The position numbers and the translations under genes were made by a program. Under the pieces are notes generated by a model. The model had not been told where the DNA came from. It was given only the letters and a program-made list of their open reading frames with translations, and made no database searches. A stretch of 64,000 nucleotides of DNA, from contig CAIKMD010000006.1 of NCBI GenBank assembly GCA_903828515.1, positions 124,001 through 188,000 of the forward strand, written 5' to 3'. Of the stretch, positions 52,848-61,658 are shown piece after piece; positions within the stretch are counted from its first letter, which is position 1, and each line of letters starts with the position of its first letter. The DNA comes from an uncultured Rhodospirillales bacterium. Lineage in GTDB: Bacteria; Pseudomonadota; Alphaproteobacteria; ATCC43930; CGMCC-115725.

Positions 52848-54452
52848 ATGACCGACATGATTCCGATTCTGATCTCGGGCGGCGGCCCGGTCGGCCTGGC
52901 GCTTGCCATCGAGATCGGCTTGGCCGGGATCCCCGTCACGCTGGTCGAACGCCGCGACGGCTCGCTCAGCGTCCCGAAGATGAGCGGCCTCTCGATCCGC
53001 AGCATGGAATTCAACCGCCGCTGGGGCATCGCCGAAGCGGTCAAGGCGACCGGCTGGCCGCAATACCGCCCGAACGATTTCTCCTATTGCACGAGCATGA
53101 TCGGGCCCGAGATCATCCGCGTGCGCATCCCGCCTTATGCCGAGCTGCATCCGCCGTTCACGCCCGAGCCGCCGGCCGGCTGCGCGCAGATTTTTTACGA
53201 CCCGATCCTGCTGGCGAAGGCGCGCTCGCTGCCGAACGTCACGCTGCGTCATATGACCAGTCTCGACTCCTTTACGCAGGACGAGGCCGGCGTGCGCGCG
53301 GTTGTAACCGATCGCAAGACGGGCCAGAGCGAGACGATCGCGGCGCAGTATCTCGTCGGCTGCGACGGCGCCGATGGCGCGGTCGCGACGGGCCTGGCAC
53401 TCGATTACGAAGGCGTCGGTGTGTTCGCCGAAAGCGTGAACATCTATTTCCGCTCCAAGGAGCTGATGGAGATTCACGACAAAGGCTGGGCGCGGTTCTT
53501 TCGCTTCACCGATGCAGGCGGCACCTGGGGCGAGATCATCGGCATCGATGGGCAGGAGACCTGGCGGCTTTCGGTCCTTCGCGCGCTGCCGGGTTACGAC
53601 ACGCCGGCCTATATGCGCCGTCTTGCCGGCCGCGACTTCGCCTATGAGGTTTTGTCGGTTACGACGTGGGAACGGCGCGAGCGCGTTGCTTTGCGCTATC
53701 GCTATGGCCGCGTGCTGATCGCCGGCGACGCCGCGCATCAGAATTCGCCGACCGGCGGGTTGGGCCTTCATACCGGGCTCGCCGATGCCGTCGATGTCGG
53801 CTGGAAGCTGGTTGCCATGCTGCAGGGCTGGGGCGGCGCGGCGCTGCTCGATTCATACCAGATCGAGCGCCAGCCGATCGCGGTCAAGAACGTCCAGGCC
53901 TGCACCGGCGAATTCGATCTCCTCTCGGCGCTGCCGACCGGGCCGGAAATCGACAAGGACACGCCGGAGGGCGCGGCACTCCGCCAACGCTGGGTCGAGA
54001 CGTTTCGCGCGACGAACCATGCGAACAGCCCGATCTTCACCGAGAACCTGCGCCTGGGTTATTGCTACGAGCCGTCGCCGATCGTCGTGTCCGATGACAG
54101 TCCCGTGATCCCGCTCGAGACCAAGCAATTCGTGCCGTCGGCGCGACCGGGCACGCGCGCGCCCCATGCCTGGATCGGGCAAGGTCAATCGACGCTCGAT
54201 CTCTTCGGCAAGGGTTTCGTACTGCTGCGCCTCGGCGCCACGCCAGCTGACGCGACACCGCTCGCCAACGCGGCGGCATTCCGTCATGTGCCGTTGAAAG
54301 TGGTCGAGATTGCGGATGAGAAAATCGCCGCGCTCTATGAGCGTGGCCTGGTGCTGGTGCGACCCGACGGCCACGTCGCCTGGCGTGGCGACGTGGCTCC
54401 ATCGGACGCGTTAGGGCTTATCGACCGCGTGCGCGGCTCTTCGCCTTCTTAG
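52848..54452 (+). CDS. FAD-dependent aromatic hydroxylase (group A flavin monooxygenase)
   Basis: A 534-residue flavoprotein monooxygenase, the same length as its paralog at 29830 and colinear with it throughout. Motifs: SGGGPVGLALAIE, LVGCDGADGAV, VLIAGDAAHQNSPTGGLG, and KMSGLSIRSMEFNRRW shared with the paralog. It would hydroxylate a phenolic acid to a catechol that the LigB enzyme can cleave. Its stop lies 35 bases inside the convergent MetE-like gene, an unusual coding overlap on opposite strands. Confidence 0.92.
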   Translation: MTDMIPILISGGGPVGLALAIEIGLAGIPVTLVERRDGSLSVPKMSGLSIRSMEFNRRWGIAEAVKATGWPQYRPNDFSYCTSMIGPEIIRVRIPPYAELHPPFTPEPPAGCAQIFYDPILLAKARSLPNVTLRHMTSLDSFTQDEAGVRAVVTDRKTGQSETIAAQYLVGCDGADGAVATGLALDYEGVGVFAESVNIYFRSKELMEIHDKGWARFFRFTDAGGTWGEIIGIDGQETWRLSVLRALPGYDTPAYMRRLAGRDFAYEVLSVTTWERRERVALRYRYGRVLIAGDAAHQNSPTGGLGLHTGLADAVDVGWKLVAMLQGWGGAALLDSYQIERQPIAVKNVQACTGEFDLLSALPTGPEIDKDTPEGAALRQRWVETFRATNHANSPIFTENLRLGYCYEPSPIVVSDDSPVIPLETKQFVPSARPGTRAPHAWIGQGQSTLDLFGKGFVLLRLGATPADATPLANAAAFRHVPLKVVEIADEKIAALYERGLVLVRPDGHVAWRGDVAPSDALGLIDRVRGSSPS

Positions 54453-55710
54453 CCTTCTTTGCTTTCTTGACCGGCTTAGCCGCCTTCTTGGCTTTTTTAG
54501 CCGGAGCCGATTTCTTGGCGGCCTTCGCCTTGGCGGGCGCGGCTTTCTTTTTCTTGCTGCCTTTCGCCCACAGGATCTTGGTCGCGCGGCGGGCGCCTTC
54601 GGCCATCGAGTTGAACTTGGCCCAGCACACGGTCGGGTGGCCGACGCGGGTGCCGATGCCGCAATCGGTGCCGGCCAACACGTTCTCGCGGCCGACCAGC
54701 TTGGCGTAATTGACCAGACGCTGCGCCACCAGATCGGGATGCTCGATGAAATCGGTGCAATGGCCGATCACGCCGGGCACCAGGGTGGCACCCTTCGGCA
54801 GTTTCACATCCTCGAACACGCGCCATTCATGCTCGTGGCAGGGATTGGATGCCTCGATCGAATAGCTGCCGGCGTTGACGCGGAAGATGATGTCGACGAT
54901 GTCCTTCAACGGAATGTCGTCGGCATGCGGGCCCTTGAAACTGCCCCAGCAGACATGGAGCCGAATCTTTTCCTTTGGAATGCCGCGCAGCGCGTGGTTG
55001 AGCGCATCGACGCGAATCCGCGCGTATTTGCGATATTCCGGCACCGTGATGTCGGGCAGGCAGTTCCATCCATCGGGCAGGTCGGGATCGTCGATCTGCA
55101 ACTGGAAGCCGGCATCGACGATGGCGTTGTATTCGATGGCCATGGTGTCAGCGATCGCGTAGATGAACTCTTCCTCGCTGGCGTAATGCTCGTTGGCCAT
55201 CCAATGCTCGATCGTGCCCGGCGTGTTGGCGGGCAGGAAAGCCTCGGACACCGAGACGCCCTTGAGCGCCGCCTTGAAGTTGGCGAGGTCGCGCTGCAGA
55301 TCGGCCTGTCCGACATAGCGTAGCGGCGCGACGCAGACCGGCATGGTCGGTGCGCCGAGAAACCGGTTGCGCGGATTGGCCTCGAAATAGCCGGGGAACT
55401 TCGGGGCGTCGCGCGCCGTGATCTCGAGCCGGCGCCGTGTCGCGGCCGGGCGTTGCTCGAACCCGGTGATGCGCGAGCGGACATAGTCGGTGAAATTGGA
55501 CTTCGACAATTCGCCGTCATTGACGCTGTCGAGGCCCGCGCCGACCTGTTGCCGGACGACTTCGGCCACCGCCGATTTAAGCTCGGCGTCGAGGGCGGAC
55601 TGGTCGATGGAGTCGCCACGCGATTTCGCCATCACCTGGTCGCGCAAACCGGCGGGACGGGGCAGCGACCCGGCATGGGTCGTGAGGATACGATTGGTAC
55701 TGTAAATCAT
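54418..55710 (-). CDS. MetE-like cobalamin-independent methyltransferase with Lys/Ala tail
   Basis: A 430-residue protein equivalent to the C-terminal catalytic half of MetE (UROD/MetE-like barrel). The N-terminal TTHAGSLPRP is the family start, and all four zinc ligands are visible: His252 and Cys254 (HVCWG), Glu286 (SIEASN) and Cys350 (GTDCG). Standalone homologs can transfer methyl groups to homocysteine or other thiols or serve unknown substrates. Residues 383-430 form a Lys/Ala-rich, probably disordered tail (KKAKKAAKPVKKAKKAKKAK), which is not part of the family. That tail is encoded where the gene overlaps the convergent hydroxylase gene by 35 bases. A role in handling methyl groups from O-demethylation is conceivable but unproven. 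No strong ribosome site is seen. Confidence 0.82.
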   Translation of the reverse strand: MIYSTNRILTTHAGSLPRPAGLRDQVMAKSRGDSIDQSALDAELKSAVAEVVRQQVGAGLDSVNDGELSKSNFTDYVRSRITGFEQRPAATRRRLEITARDAPKFPGYFEANPRNRFLGAPTMPVCVAPLRYVGQADLQRDLANFKAALKGVSVSEAFLPANTPGTIEHWMANEHYASEEEFIYAIADTMAIEYNAIVDAGFQLQIDDPDLPDGWNCLPDITVPEYRKYARIRVDALNHALRGIPKEKIRLHVCWGSFKGPHADDIPLKDIVDIIFRVNAGSYSIEASNPCHEHEWRVFEDVKLPKGATLVPGVIGHCTDFIEHPDLVAQRLVNYAKLVGRENVLAGTDCGIGTRVGHPTVCWAKFNSMAEGARRATKILWAKGSKKKKAAPAKAKAAKKSAPAKKAKKAAKPVKKAKKAKKAKSRARGR

Positions 55711-55741
55711 GGGTAACTTGCTCGCTGTGGTGGTTGAGAGG

Positions 55742-57289
55742 TCAGTTGGTCCAGAAGAAGTCGCCGACCCGTGTGTCGATCGGGCTGAGCGGGTTGTCGT
55801 CAACCTTCACATCCTTGGTGTGGACGAACACCATCGGCAAATCGGCCAAGGGCAGGATGTAATTCATGTTATTCACCTGATCGACGCCCTTCTGATAGGC
55901 GAGGGCGCGTTTTTCTTCGTCGGGGGTTTGAACGCCGGCCTTTTGCGCGGCCTGGATCACCGGATCGTTCCAATAGTCGCGATTGCCGTCGAAGAAGAAG
56001 TCGAAGATGTTGTCCATGTCGGGCTGCGCGTTGGTCGGGTAAAACCCGGTGAAGGCGGTGAACTTGCCTTCGCCGCGCAGACGGACATAGAGCGCCAGCG
56101 GCAACGGCCGGACGCTCGCGCGAATGCCGATGCGGCTGACCATCCCGGCGACCGCCTCGCCGATTTCCTTGATCGATTCGTGGACGTTGAATTCCAGGTC
56201 GAAGCCATTGGGATAGCCCGCTTCGGCCATCAGCTTCTTGGCGCCTTCGAGGTCGAAGCCGACCGGCTTGGTCGATGACGAACAGCCGACATCGGCCGGC
56301 ACGCAAATGCCGTCGAGGATATCGGCATTCTCGCCGCCGGGGATGACGGTCTTGGCCAGTTCGTGGCGGTTGACCGCCATCATGAAGGCCTTGCGCACGC
56401 GCTGGTCCTTCATCGCCTTGTTGTCGGAGCGCCCGAGCGCGTCTAGCGTCACATACATCAGCATCCCGTTATGCTTGTCGGTGATCCGTGTGTCCGGCAT
56501 CTTGACCAGTTCGCGCGCCGTATCGGCGGTGACGTTGCGGATGAGATCGATGTTGCCGGTGATGAATTGCGCGATCTGGGTCTGCCGGTCGGGCATCGGC
56601 CTCACGATGACGTTTTTGATCGGCGCCCGGAAATTGCCGCTCTTTTCGTAATAGGCGTCGAAGCGCTGCAGCACCATCTTCTGCGCATCGAGCGAGACGA
56701 TCTTGTAGGGGCCGGTACCAACGCCGCTGACGCGGCCGTAATCCGCTTTGTTCTCGATCTTGCCGAGGACCTTCGAATCGAACACGTAAAACCGGTAGGC
56801 GATGGTTTCGAGATCGGTGGCTGACGGCTTTTTCGAAATGATACGGATCTGATAGGGGCCGGTCTTCTGGATGTCGGCGACCCAGTCGTAACGGTCCTTG
56901 AAGCGCATGGTGGCGTTCGGGTCGCGCGCATAGTTGAAGGTCGCCACGGCGTCGTCGGCGTCCATATGGTCGCCGTTGTGGAACGTCACGTCGTCGCGGA
57001 TGTCGAATTCCATGGTCTTGTCGTCGATCCGCCGCCACGCCTTGGCCAGCCGCGGCACGAAGACATGCTTGCGCTCGTCATAGGCGATCAGCGTCTCATA
57101 GACCGTCTTGTAGAAGACGGCGGCTTCGTCCAGGGGAAACTGGAACGGATCCATCGTGCTCCACCAGTCGGTGACCGCCATGTTGAGCGTGTCGTTGGCC
57201 TTGTTGGCATGTCCCGAACCGGGCGACAGCGTCAGTGCGGCGAGCAGGCAAAGGGCGCCGGCGGCCATTCTCGAGATCGTCTTACCCAT
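55742..57289 (-). CDS. ABC transporter substrate-binding protein, peptide/nickel (family 5)
   Basis: A 515-residue exported family 5 binding protein with a signal peptide cut near GHA-NK at residue 28. Typical blocks are YETLIAYDERKHVFVPRLAKAW, FDIRDDVTFHNGDHMDADDAV, DQRVRKAFMMAVNRHEL and the C-terminal VDQVNNMNYILPLADLP. It has no lipobox Cys at the cleavage site. It is divergent from the permease/ATPase genes at 57701-61614, which almost certainly form its transporter. Likely ligand: peptide, opine or similar compound. A gggggaaa ribosome site precedes the ATG. Confidence 0.92.
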   Translation of the reverse strand: MGKTISRMAAGALCLLAALTLSPGSGHANKANDTLNMAVTDWWSTMDPFQFPLDEAAVFYKTVYETLIAYDERKHVFVPRLAKAWRRIDDKTMEFDIRDDVTFHNGDHMDADDAVATFNYARDPNATMRFKDRYDWVADIQKTGPYQIRIISKKPSATDLETIAYRFYVFDSKVLGKIENKADYGRVSGVGTGPYKIVSLDAQKMVLQRFDAYYEKSGNFRAPIKNVIVRPMPDRQTQIAQFITGNIDLIRNVTADTARELVKMPDTRITDKHNGMLMYVTLDALGRSDNKAMKDQRVRKAFMMAVNRHELAKTVIPGGENADILDGICVPADVGCSSSTKPVGFDLEGAKKLMAEAGYPNGFDLEFNVHESIKEIGEAVAGMVSRIGIRASVRPLPLALYVRLRGEGKFTAFTGFYPTNAQPDMDNIFDFFFDGNRDYWNDPVIQAAQKAGVQTPDEEKRALAYQKGVDQVNNMNYILPLADLPMVFVHTKDVKVDDNPLSPIDTRVGDFFWTN

Positions 57290-57700
57290 GTTTCCCCCGG
57301 TTTATCTTTTTTCAGCTCGCCCCGTAGAAATCGCGAATGTGATTGTCGATCGGGCGTTGTCGCGAAGTGTCCGCTAGAACGCGCATGACCGCAAGCCCGG
57401 CCGCGCATGATGAAAGTGGCGACAACTTGCCCACATCGGCGTCCCAATGCCGTTTACAAGGCCTGAGCACGCGGGGAACGTTCCGCGTCGCAATGGGACG
57501 GCGGCGTGGTCATTCCCCGGTTTCAAACCCGCGGGCGCGGTGGTAGGCTTCCGGCTCGTCAGCGTAAAGAAGGCCGCGAACGCAAGTTCCACGGTCCAGA
57601 TGCCGTCGGGAAAGACGGTTCGGTCACGAAGGGGAGGCAAGCGCGATCGAGGGACCGGCAGAGGCCGGGACCGACATCGTGCCAACGCGGGACGCAGGAC
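57290..57700. promoter_or_regulatory. 411-base divergent control region with dyads
   Basis: No gene is supported here. It separates the family 5 binding protein from its permeases. Palindrome GGAACGTTCC (57475-57484) extends to 14 of 16 symmetric bases over 57472-57487. It sits within a larger inverted repeat, CGTCCCAATG (57440-57449) against CAATGGGACG (57491-57500), nine of ten pairing. These are good operator candidates. I cannot define promoters confidently. Confidence 0.4.
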
Positions 57701-58618
57701 ATGACCCGTTTTCTCATCCACCGGGCTTTGATCGCGGTACTCGTCGCGATCACCGTGTCCGTGATCGGTTTCAGCCTGTTGCGCCTGTCCGGCGATCTCG
57801 CGACCGAGCTCGCGGGCGACACAGCGAAGCCCGAGCAGATCGCCCAGGTTGCCCATCTCTACGGTCTCGATCGCCCGCTCTATGCCCAATATTTCGATTG
57901 GGCCGGCAAGGCGCTCCATGGCGATCTCGGCCGCTCGCTGTTTTCGAACGAGCCGGTTTCCCTGCTGATCGGTCAACGCATCGGCGTGACGGTTCAGGTC
58001 TCCTTCATGGCGCTGATCTTCGGGCTGGTGATTTCGATACCGCTCGGCGTGCTGGCGGCGACGCGACCGAACAGCTGGGTCGACCGTATGGCGCTGAGCT
58101 TCGCCGTGTTCGGCCAAGCGGTGCCCGGCTTCTGGCTCGGTCTTATTCTCATCATCGTCTTCGGCGTCATGCTGCGCTGGCTGCCGATCTCGGGCTCCGA
58201 CCATTTCTCCAATTTCATTCTGCCGATGGTCACGCTCGGCATGTCGGTCATGCCCGCCTTCATGCGCTTGACCCGCACCGGCATGCTCGACGCGCTCGAC
58301 AGCGACTACATCCGCATGGCGCGCGCCAAGGGCCTGTCGACCAGCAGCATCCTGTTCAAGCACGCGCTCCGGAACGCGATCCTGCCGGTGGTGTCGCTGA
58401 CCGCGGTGTCGCTCGGCTTCCTGCTCGGCGGCTCGGTGATCGTCGAATCGGTGTTCGCGCTGAACGGTATCGGCTTCCTCGCCTATCAGTCGATCCTGCG
58501 CACCGATTTCCCGGTGGTGCAGTCGATCGTGGTGTTCGTCTCGGTCGCCTATATCGCGCTGACTCTGATCTCCGATCTGGTCAACGCCTATCTCGATCCG
58601 CGTATCCGGCTCGGCTGA
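57701..58618 (+). CDS. ABC transporter permease, DppB/OppB type
   Basis: A 305-residue permease with about six spans. It begins MTRFLIHRALIAVLVAITVS as usual for DppB proteins, then has the GLDRPLYAQYFDWAGKALHGDLG loop and the EAA-like loop YIRMARAKGLSTSSILFKHALRNA. The ATG at 57701 matches the family start; open frame upstream is non-family sequence. It is first of four overlapping or closely spaced transporter genes. Confidence 0.92.
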   Translation: MTRFLIHRALIAVLVAITVSVIGFSLLRLSGDLATELAGDTAKPEQIAQVAHLYGLDRPLYAQYFDWAGKALHGDLGRSLFSNEPVSLLIGQRIGVTVQVSFMALIFGLVISIPLGVLAATRPNSWVDRMALSFAVFGQAVPGFWLGLILIIVFGVMLRWLPISGSDHFSNFILPMVTLGMSVMPAFMRLTRTGMLDALDSDYIRMARAKGLSTSSILFKHALRNAILPVVSLTAVSLGFLLGGSVIVESVFALNGIGFLAYQSILRTDFPVVQSIVVFVSVAYIALTLISDLVNAYLDPRIRLG

Positions 58619-58628
58619 GGATGCCGCC

Positions 58629-59558
58629 ATGACCTCGATCGAACGCGATCGTCTGACCGGAAGCCTCGATACGATCCCGATCGCGGCGATCCTCGAGGCG
58701 CCGTCGCCACGCACCGTGATGCGCCGGCGCGCGGCGACCCATATCGGGTTCCTGTTCGGTGGCACCGTGGTGCTCGGCGCCATCCTGATCGCGATCTTCG
58801 CGCCGCTGCTGACCCCCTACGATCCTTATGCGCAGGATTTGACCCAGCGCCTGATTCCGCCGGTGTGGGCGGTGAAGGGAAGCTGGGCGCATCTTCTCGG
58901 TACCGATTCGCTGGGACGCGATTATCTCACCCGGCTGATGTACGGCGCGCGCATTTCGCTGATCATCGGCTTCGGCGCGGCGACGATCGCCGGAATCATC
59001 GGCACGAGTCTGGGGCTGATCGGCGGTTATTTCGGCGGCCGCGTCGACGCGGTGGTGATGTATTTCGTCAACGTAAAGCTGTCGCTGCCCGGCATTCTCG
59101 TGGCGTTGTCGTTGATCTCGGTGTTCGGCGGCGCGGTCTGGGTCGTCGTCACCGTGCTCGGCTTTTTGTTCTGGGATCGTTTCGTGGTGGTGACGCGCAG
59201 CGTCACGCAACAGGTCCGTACCGCCGATTATGTCGCCGCCGCCGAAGCGGTCGGCGCCTCGCATTGGCGCATCATCGTCGGCGAGATTCTGCCCAACGTG
59301 ATGAACCACATCATTGTGATCGCTTCGCTCGAAATGGCGGTGGCCATCCTGGTCGAGGCGGCGCTGTCGTTCCTCGGGCTCGGGATCAGGCCGCCGACGC
59401 CGTCCTGGGGATTGATGATCTCCGAAGGGCGGAACTTCATGTTCTTCCAGCCCTATCTGGTTGCCATTCCCGGCATCGCGATCTTCGTGCTGGTCATCGC
59501 GATCAACATGCTGGGCGACGGCATCCGCGACATCACCGCGCCGGAAGGTCGTAATTGA
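58629..59558 (+). CDS. ABC transporter permease, DppC/OppC type
   Basis: A 309-residue permease. The DppC-type features are PLLTPYDPYAQDLTQRL and HLLGTDSLGRDYLTRLMYGARISL near the first periplasmic loop, and the EAA loop YVAAAEAVGASHWRIIVGEILPN. It starts 10 bases after the DppB-type gene and overlaps the ATPase start by 4 bases. It completes the membrane channel of the importer. Confidence 0.93.
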   Translation: MTSIERDRLTGSLDTIPIAAILEAPSPRTVMRRRAATHIGFLFGGTVVLGAILIAIFAPLLTPYDPYAQDLTQRLIPPVWAVKGSWAHLLGTDSLGRDYLTRLMYGARISLIIGFGAATIAGIIGTSLGLIGGYFGGRVDAVVMYFVNVKLSLPGILVALSLISVFGGAVWVVVTVLGFLFWDRFVVVTRSVTQQVRTADYVAAAEAVGASHWRIIVGEILPNVMNHIIVIASLEMAVAILVEAALSFLGLGIRPPTPSWGLMISEGRNFMFFQPYLVAIPGIAIFVLVIAINMLGDGIRDITAPEGRN

Positions 59559-60601
59559 CCAGGACCCCATATTTTTCGGGCAACGAAAAGCCCATCCTCG
59601 AAGTCGAGGGCCTGACCGTCGATATCGATGTGCCGGCGGGCAAGCTCCATGCGGTGAGCGACGTCGATCTTCACGTCGGACGCGGCGAAACGCTCTGTAT
59701 CGTCGGCGAATCCGGTTGCGGCAAGACCATGACCGCGCTCGGGGTCATGGGACTGACGCCGCGCCGCGCCACGATCGGCGCGCGACGGCTGGTGCTGGAA
59801 GGTCAGGATCTTCTCGCCATGAGCAAGGCCGAGCGCAGCGCGCTGCGCGGCGACCGCATGGCGATGATCTTTCAGGACCCGATGACCTCGCTCAATCCGG
59901 TCTACACCGTCGGCAACCAGATGGAGGAGATTTACCGCCATCACGGCAAGGGCGGTCATCGCGAGGCGCGCGAGCGCGCTGAATATCTTCTGGAAAAAGT
60001 CGGCATTACCGCCGCCAAGGGCCGGCTCGGCCAATACCCGCATCAGCTTTCGGGCGGCTTGCGCCAGCGCGTGATGATCGCGATGACGCTGATGTGCGAG
60101 CCGGCGCTGATCATCGCTGACGAGCCGACCACGGCGCTCGACGTCACCATCCAGGCGCAGATCCTGCGGCTACTCGCCGATCTGCAAAAAGAATATCGCA
60201 TGGCGCTCGTGCTGATCACCCACGACCTCGGTGTGGTCGCGCGCATGGCCGATCGCGTCATCGTCATGTATGCGGGCCAGGTGGTGGAAACCGGTACCGC
60301 CGAGGAAGTCTTCACCGCGCCGATGCATCCCTATACCCAGGGGCTGCTCGATTGCATTCCCATCCCGGGCAAGACCCTGCGCGGCGCCAAGCTCGGCTCG
60401 ATCCCCGGTATCGTTCCCTCGCTGATCGGCGATCTCACCGGTTGTCAGTTCGGCAATCGCTGTAGTTATGCGTTCGCCGCTTGCGCCGCGGCGCCGGTGG
60501 CGTTGCGCAAACACGGGAAAGGCCGTGGGTGCCGCTGTCTGCTCGATACCGCGCCGGCATCGGCCAGTGTTCACGCCAAGCCGGTCGGCGCGGCGCCGTG
60601 A
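59555..60601 (+). CDS. ABC transporter ATP-binding protein, DppD/OppD type
   Basis: A 348-residue ATPase. Walker A is GESGCGKT, the signature [13 protein letters not shown], Walker [14 protein letters not shown] and the switch [14 protein letters not shown]. The C-terminal extension has [12 protein letters not shown] and the Cys-rich [15 protein letters not shown] typical of OppD/DppD. The start is a TTG in a TTGA overlap with the upstream stop, an uncommon start that implies translational coupling. Confidence 0.93.
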   Translation: MTRTPYFSGNEKPILEVEGLTVDIDVPAGKLHAVSDVDLHVGRGETLCIVGESGCGKTMTALGVMGLTPRRATIGARRLVLEGQDLLAMSKAERSALRGDRMAMIFQDPMTSLNPVYTVGNQMEEIYRHHGKGGHREARERAEYLLEKVGITAAKGRLGQYPHQLSGGLRQRVMIAMTLMCEPALIIADEPTTALDVTIQAQILRLLADLQKEYRMALVLITHDLGVVARMADRVIVMYAGQVVETGTAEEVFTAPMHPYTQGLLDCIPIPGKTLRGAKLGSIPGIVPSLIGDLTGCQFGNRCSYAFAACAAAPVALRKHGKGRGCRCLLDTAPASASVHAKPVGAAP

Positions 60602-61614
60602 GCATCATCCCGCCGGTCGCGCTCAATCCCGCGTCGAGCGATATCATCCTCGAGTGCCGCGGCATCGGCCGTTCCTTTGCGATCGGCGCCGGCATGTTCG
60701 GCGCGCGCCGCGAATTACGGGCGGTCGAGGGCGTCGATCTGGCGATCCGACGCGGCGAGGTGCTGGCGATCGTCGGTGAATCCGGCTGCGGCAAGACCAC
60801 GCTCTCGCGCATGATGCTCGGCCTGTTGCCGCCGACCAGCGGCGAGATCAGGCTCGGCGGCCAGCCGATCGGCGACAGCAACCGCACCGAAATCGCGCGC
60901 CGGGTTCAGCCGGTGTTTCAGGACCCGTATTCCTCGCTCAACCCGCGCAAGCCGCTGGTGTCGATCATTTCCCTGCCGCTTGAGGTGCATGGGATCGGCA
61001 ATGCTGCTTCGCGCCGCGCGCGGGTCGAGGAACTGATGGAACTGGTCGGCCTGCCGCGCCGGCTCCTCTACGTTTATCCGAGCCAGTTGTCCGGCGGCCA
61101 GCGTCAGCGCGTCGCCATCGCCCGGGCGCTGGCGATGAGTCCCGAGATCGTGATCTGCGACGAGCCGACCTCGGCGCTCGACGTTTCGGTGCAGGCGCAA
61201 ATTCTCAACCTGCTGCAGGACCTGCGCCGCGAACTCAATCTGACCTTCGTCATCGTCAGTCACAATCTCGCGGTGGTCGAGCACATGGCTGATCGCGTCG
61301 CGGTGATGTATCTCGGCCGCGTCATCGAGGCGGGTCCGACCGAACAGATCTTCGGCCACCCGCGTCACCCTTATACCCAGACGCTGCTCGATTCGGTGCT
61401 GACGCCCGACACGCATCGCGGCCTGCCCGATTCGGTGCTGGGTCCGGGTTTCCCCAATCCGCTCGATCCGCCCTCGGGCTGCGCCTTCCATCCGCGCTGT
61501 CCCAAGGTCATGCCGGAATGTGCGCGCCTCCGGCCGGCGACAAGGCATGACGGCGCCGCGATGGTCGAATGCCATCTTTACGATGCCGAGACAGCGGCGT
61601 TCGCCAAGTCATAA
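60598..61614 (+). CDS. ABC transporter ATP-binding protein, DppF/OppF type
   Basis: A 338-residue ATPase partner. Walker [10 protein letters not shown], signature LSGGQRQRVAIARAL, Walker B IVICDEPTSALDV, and C-terminal HPYTQTLLDSV plus GCAFHPRCPKVMPEC. The start is the GTG of a GTGA overlap with the DppD-type stop. With the two permeases, the DppD-type ATPase and the divergent family 5 binding protein it completes a five-part importer. Confidence 0.93.
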   Translation: MSIIPPVALNPASSDIILECRGIGRSFAIGAGMFGARRELRAVEGVDLAIRRGEVLAIVGESGCGKTTLSRMMLGLLPPTSGEIRLGGQPIGDSNRTEIARRVQPVFQDPYSSLNPRKPLVSIISLPLEVHGIGNAASRRARVEELMELVGLPRRLLYVYPSQLSGGQRQRVAIARALAMSPEIVICDEPTSALDVSVQAQILNLLQDLRRELNLTFVIVSHNLAVVEHMADRVAVMYLGRVIEAGPTEQIFGHPRHPYTQTLLDSVLTPDTHRGLPDSVLGPGFPNPLDPPSGCAFHPRCPKVMPECARLRPATRHDGAAMVECHLYDAETAAFAKS

Positions 61615-61658
61615 AATTCCGGCTAGATTTATCCGATCGATCGCAAGGGGGAGCGGCC

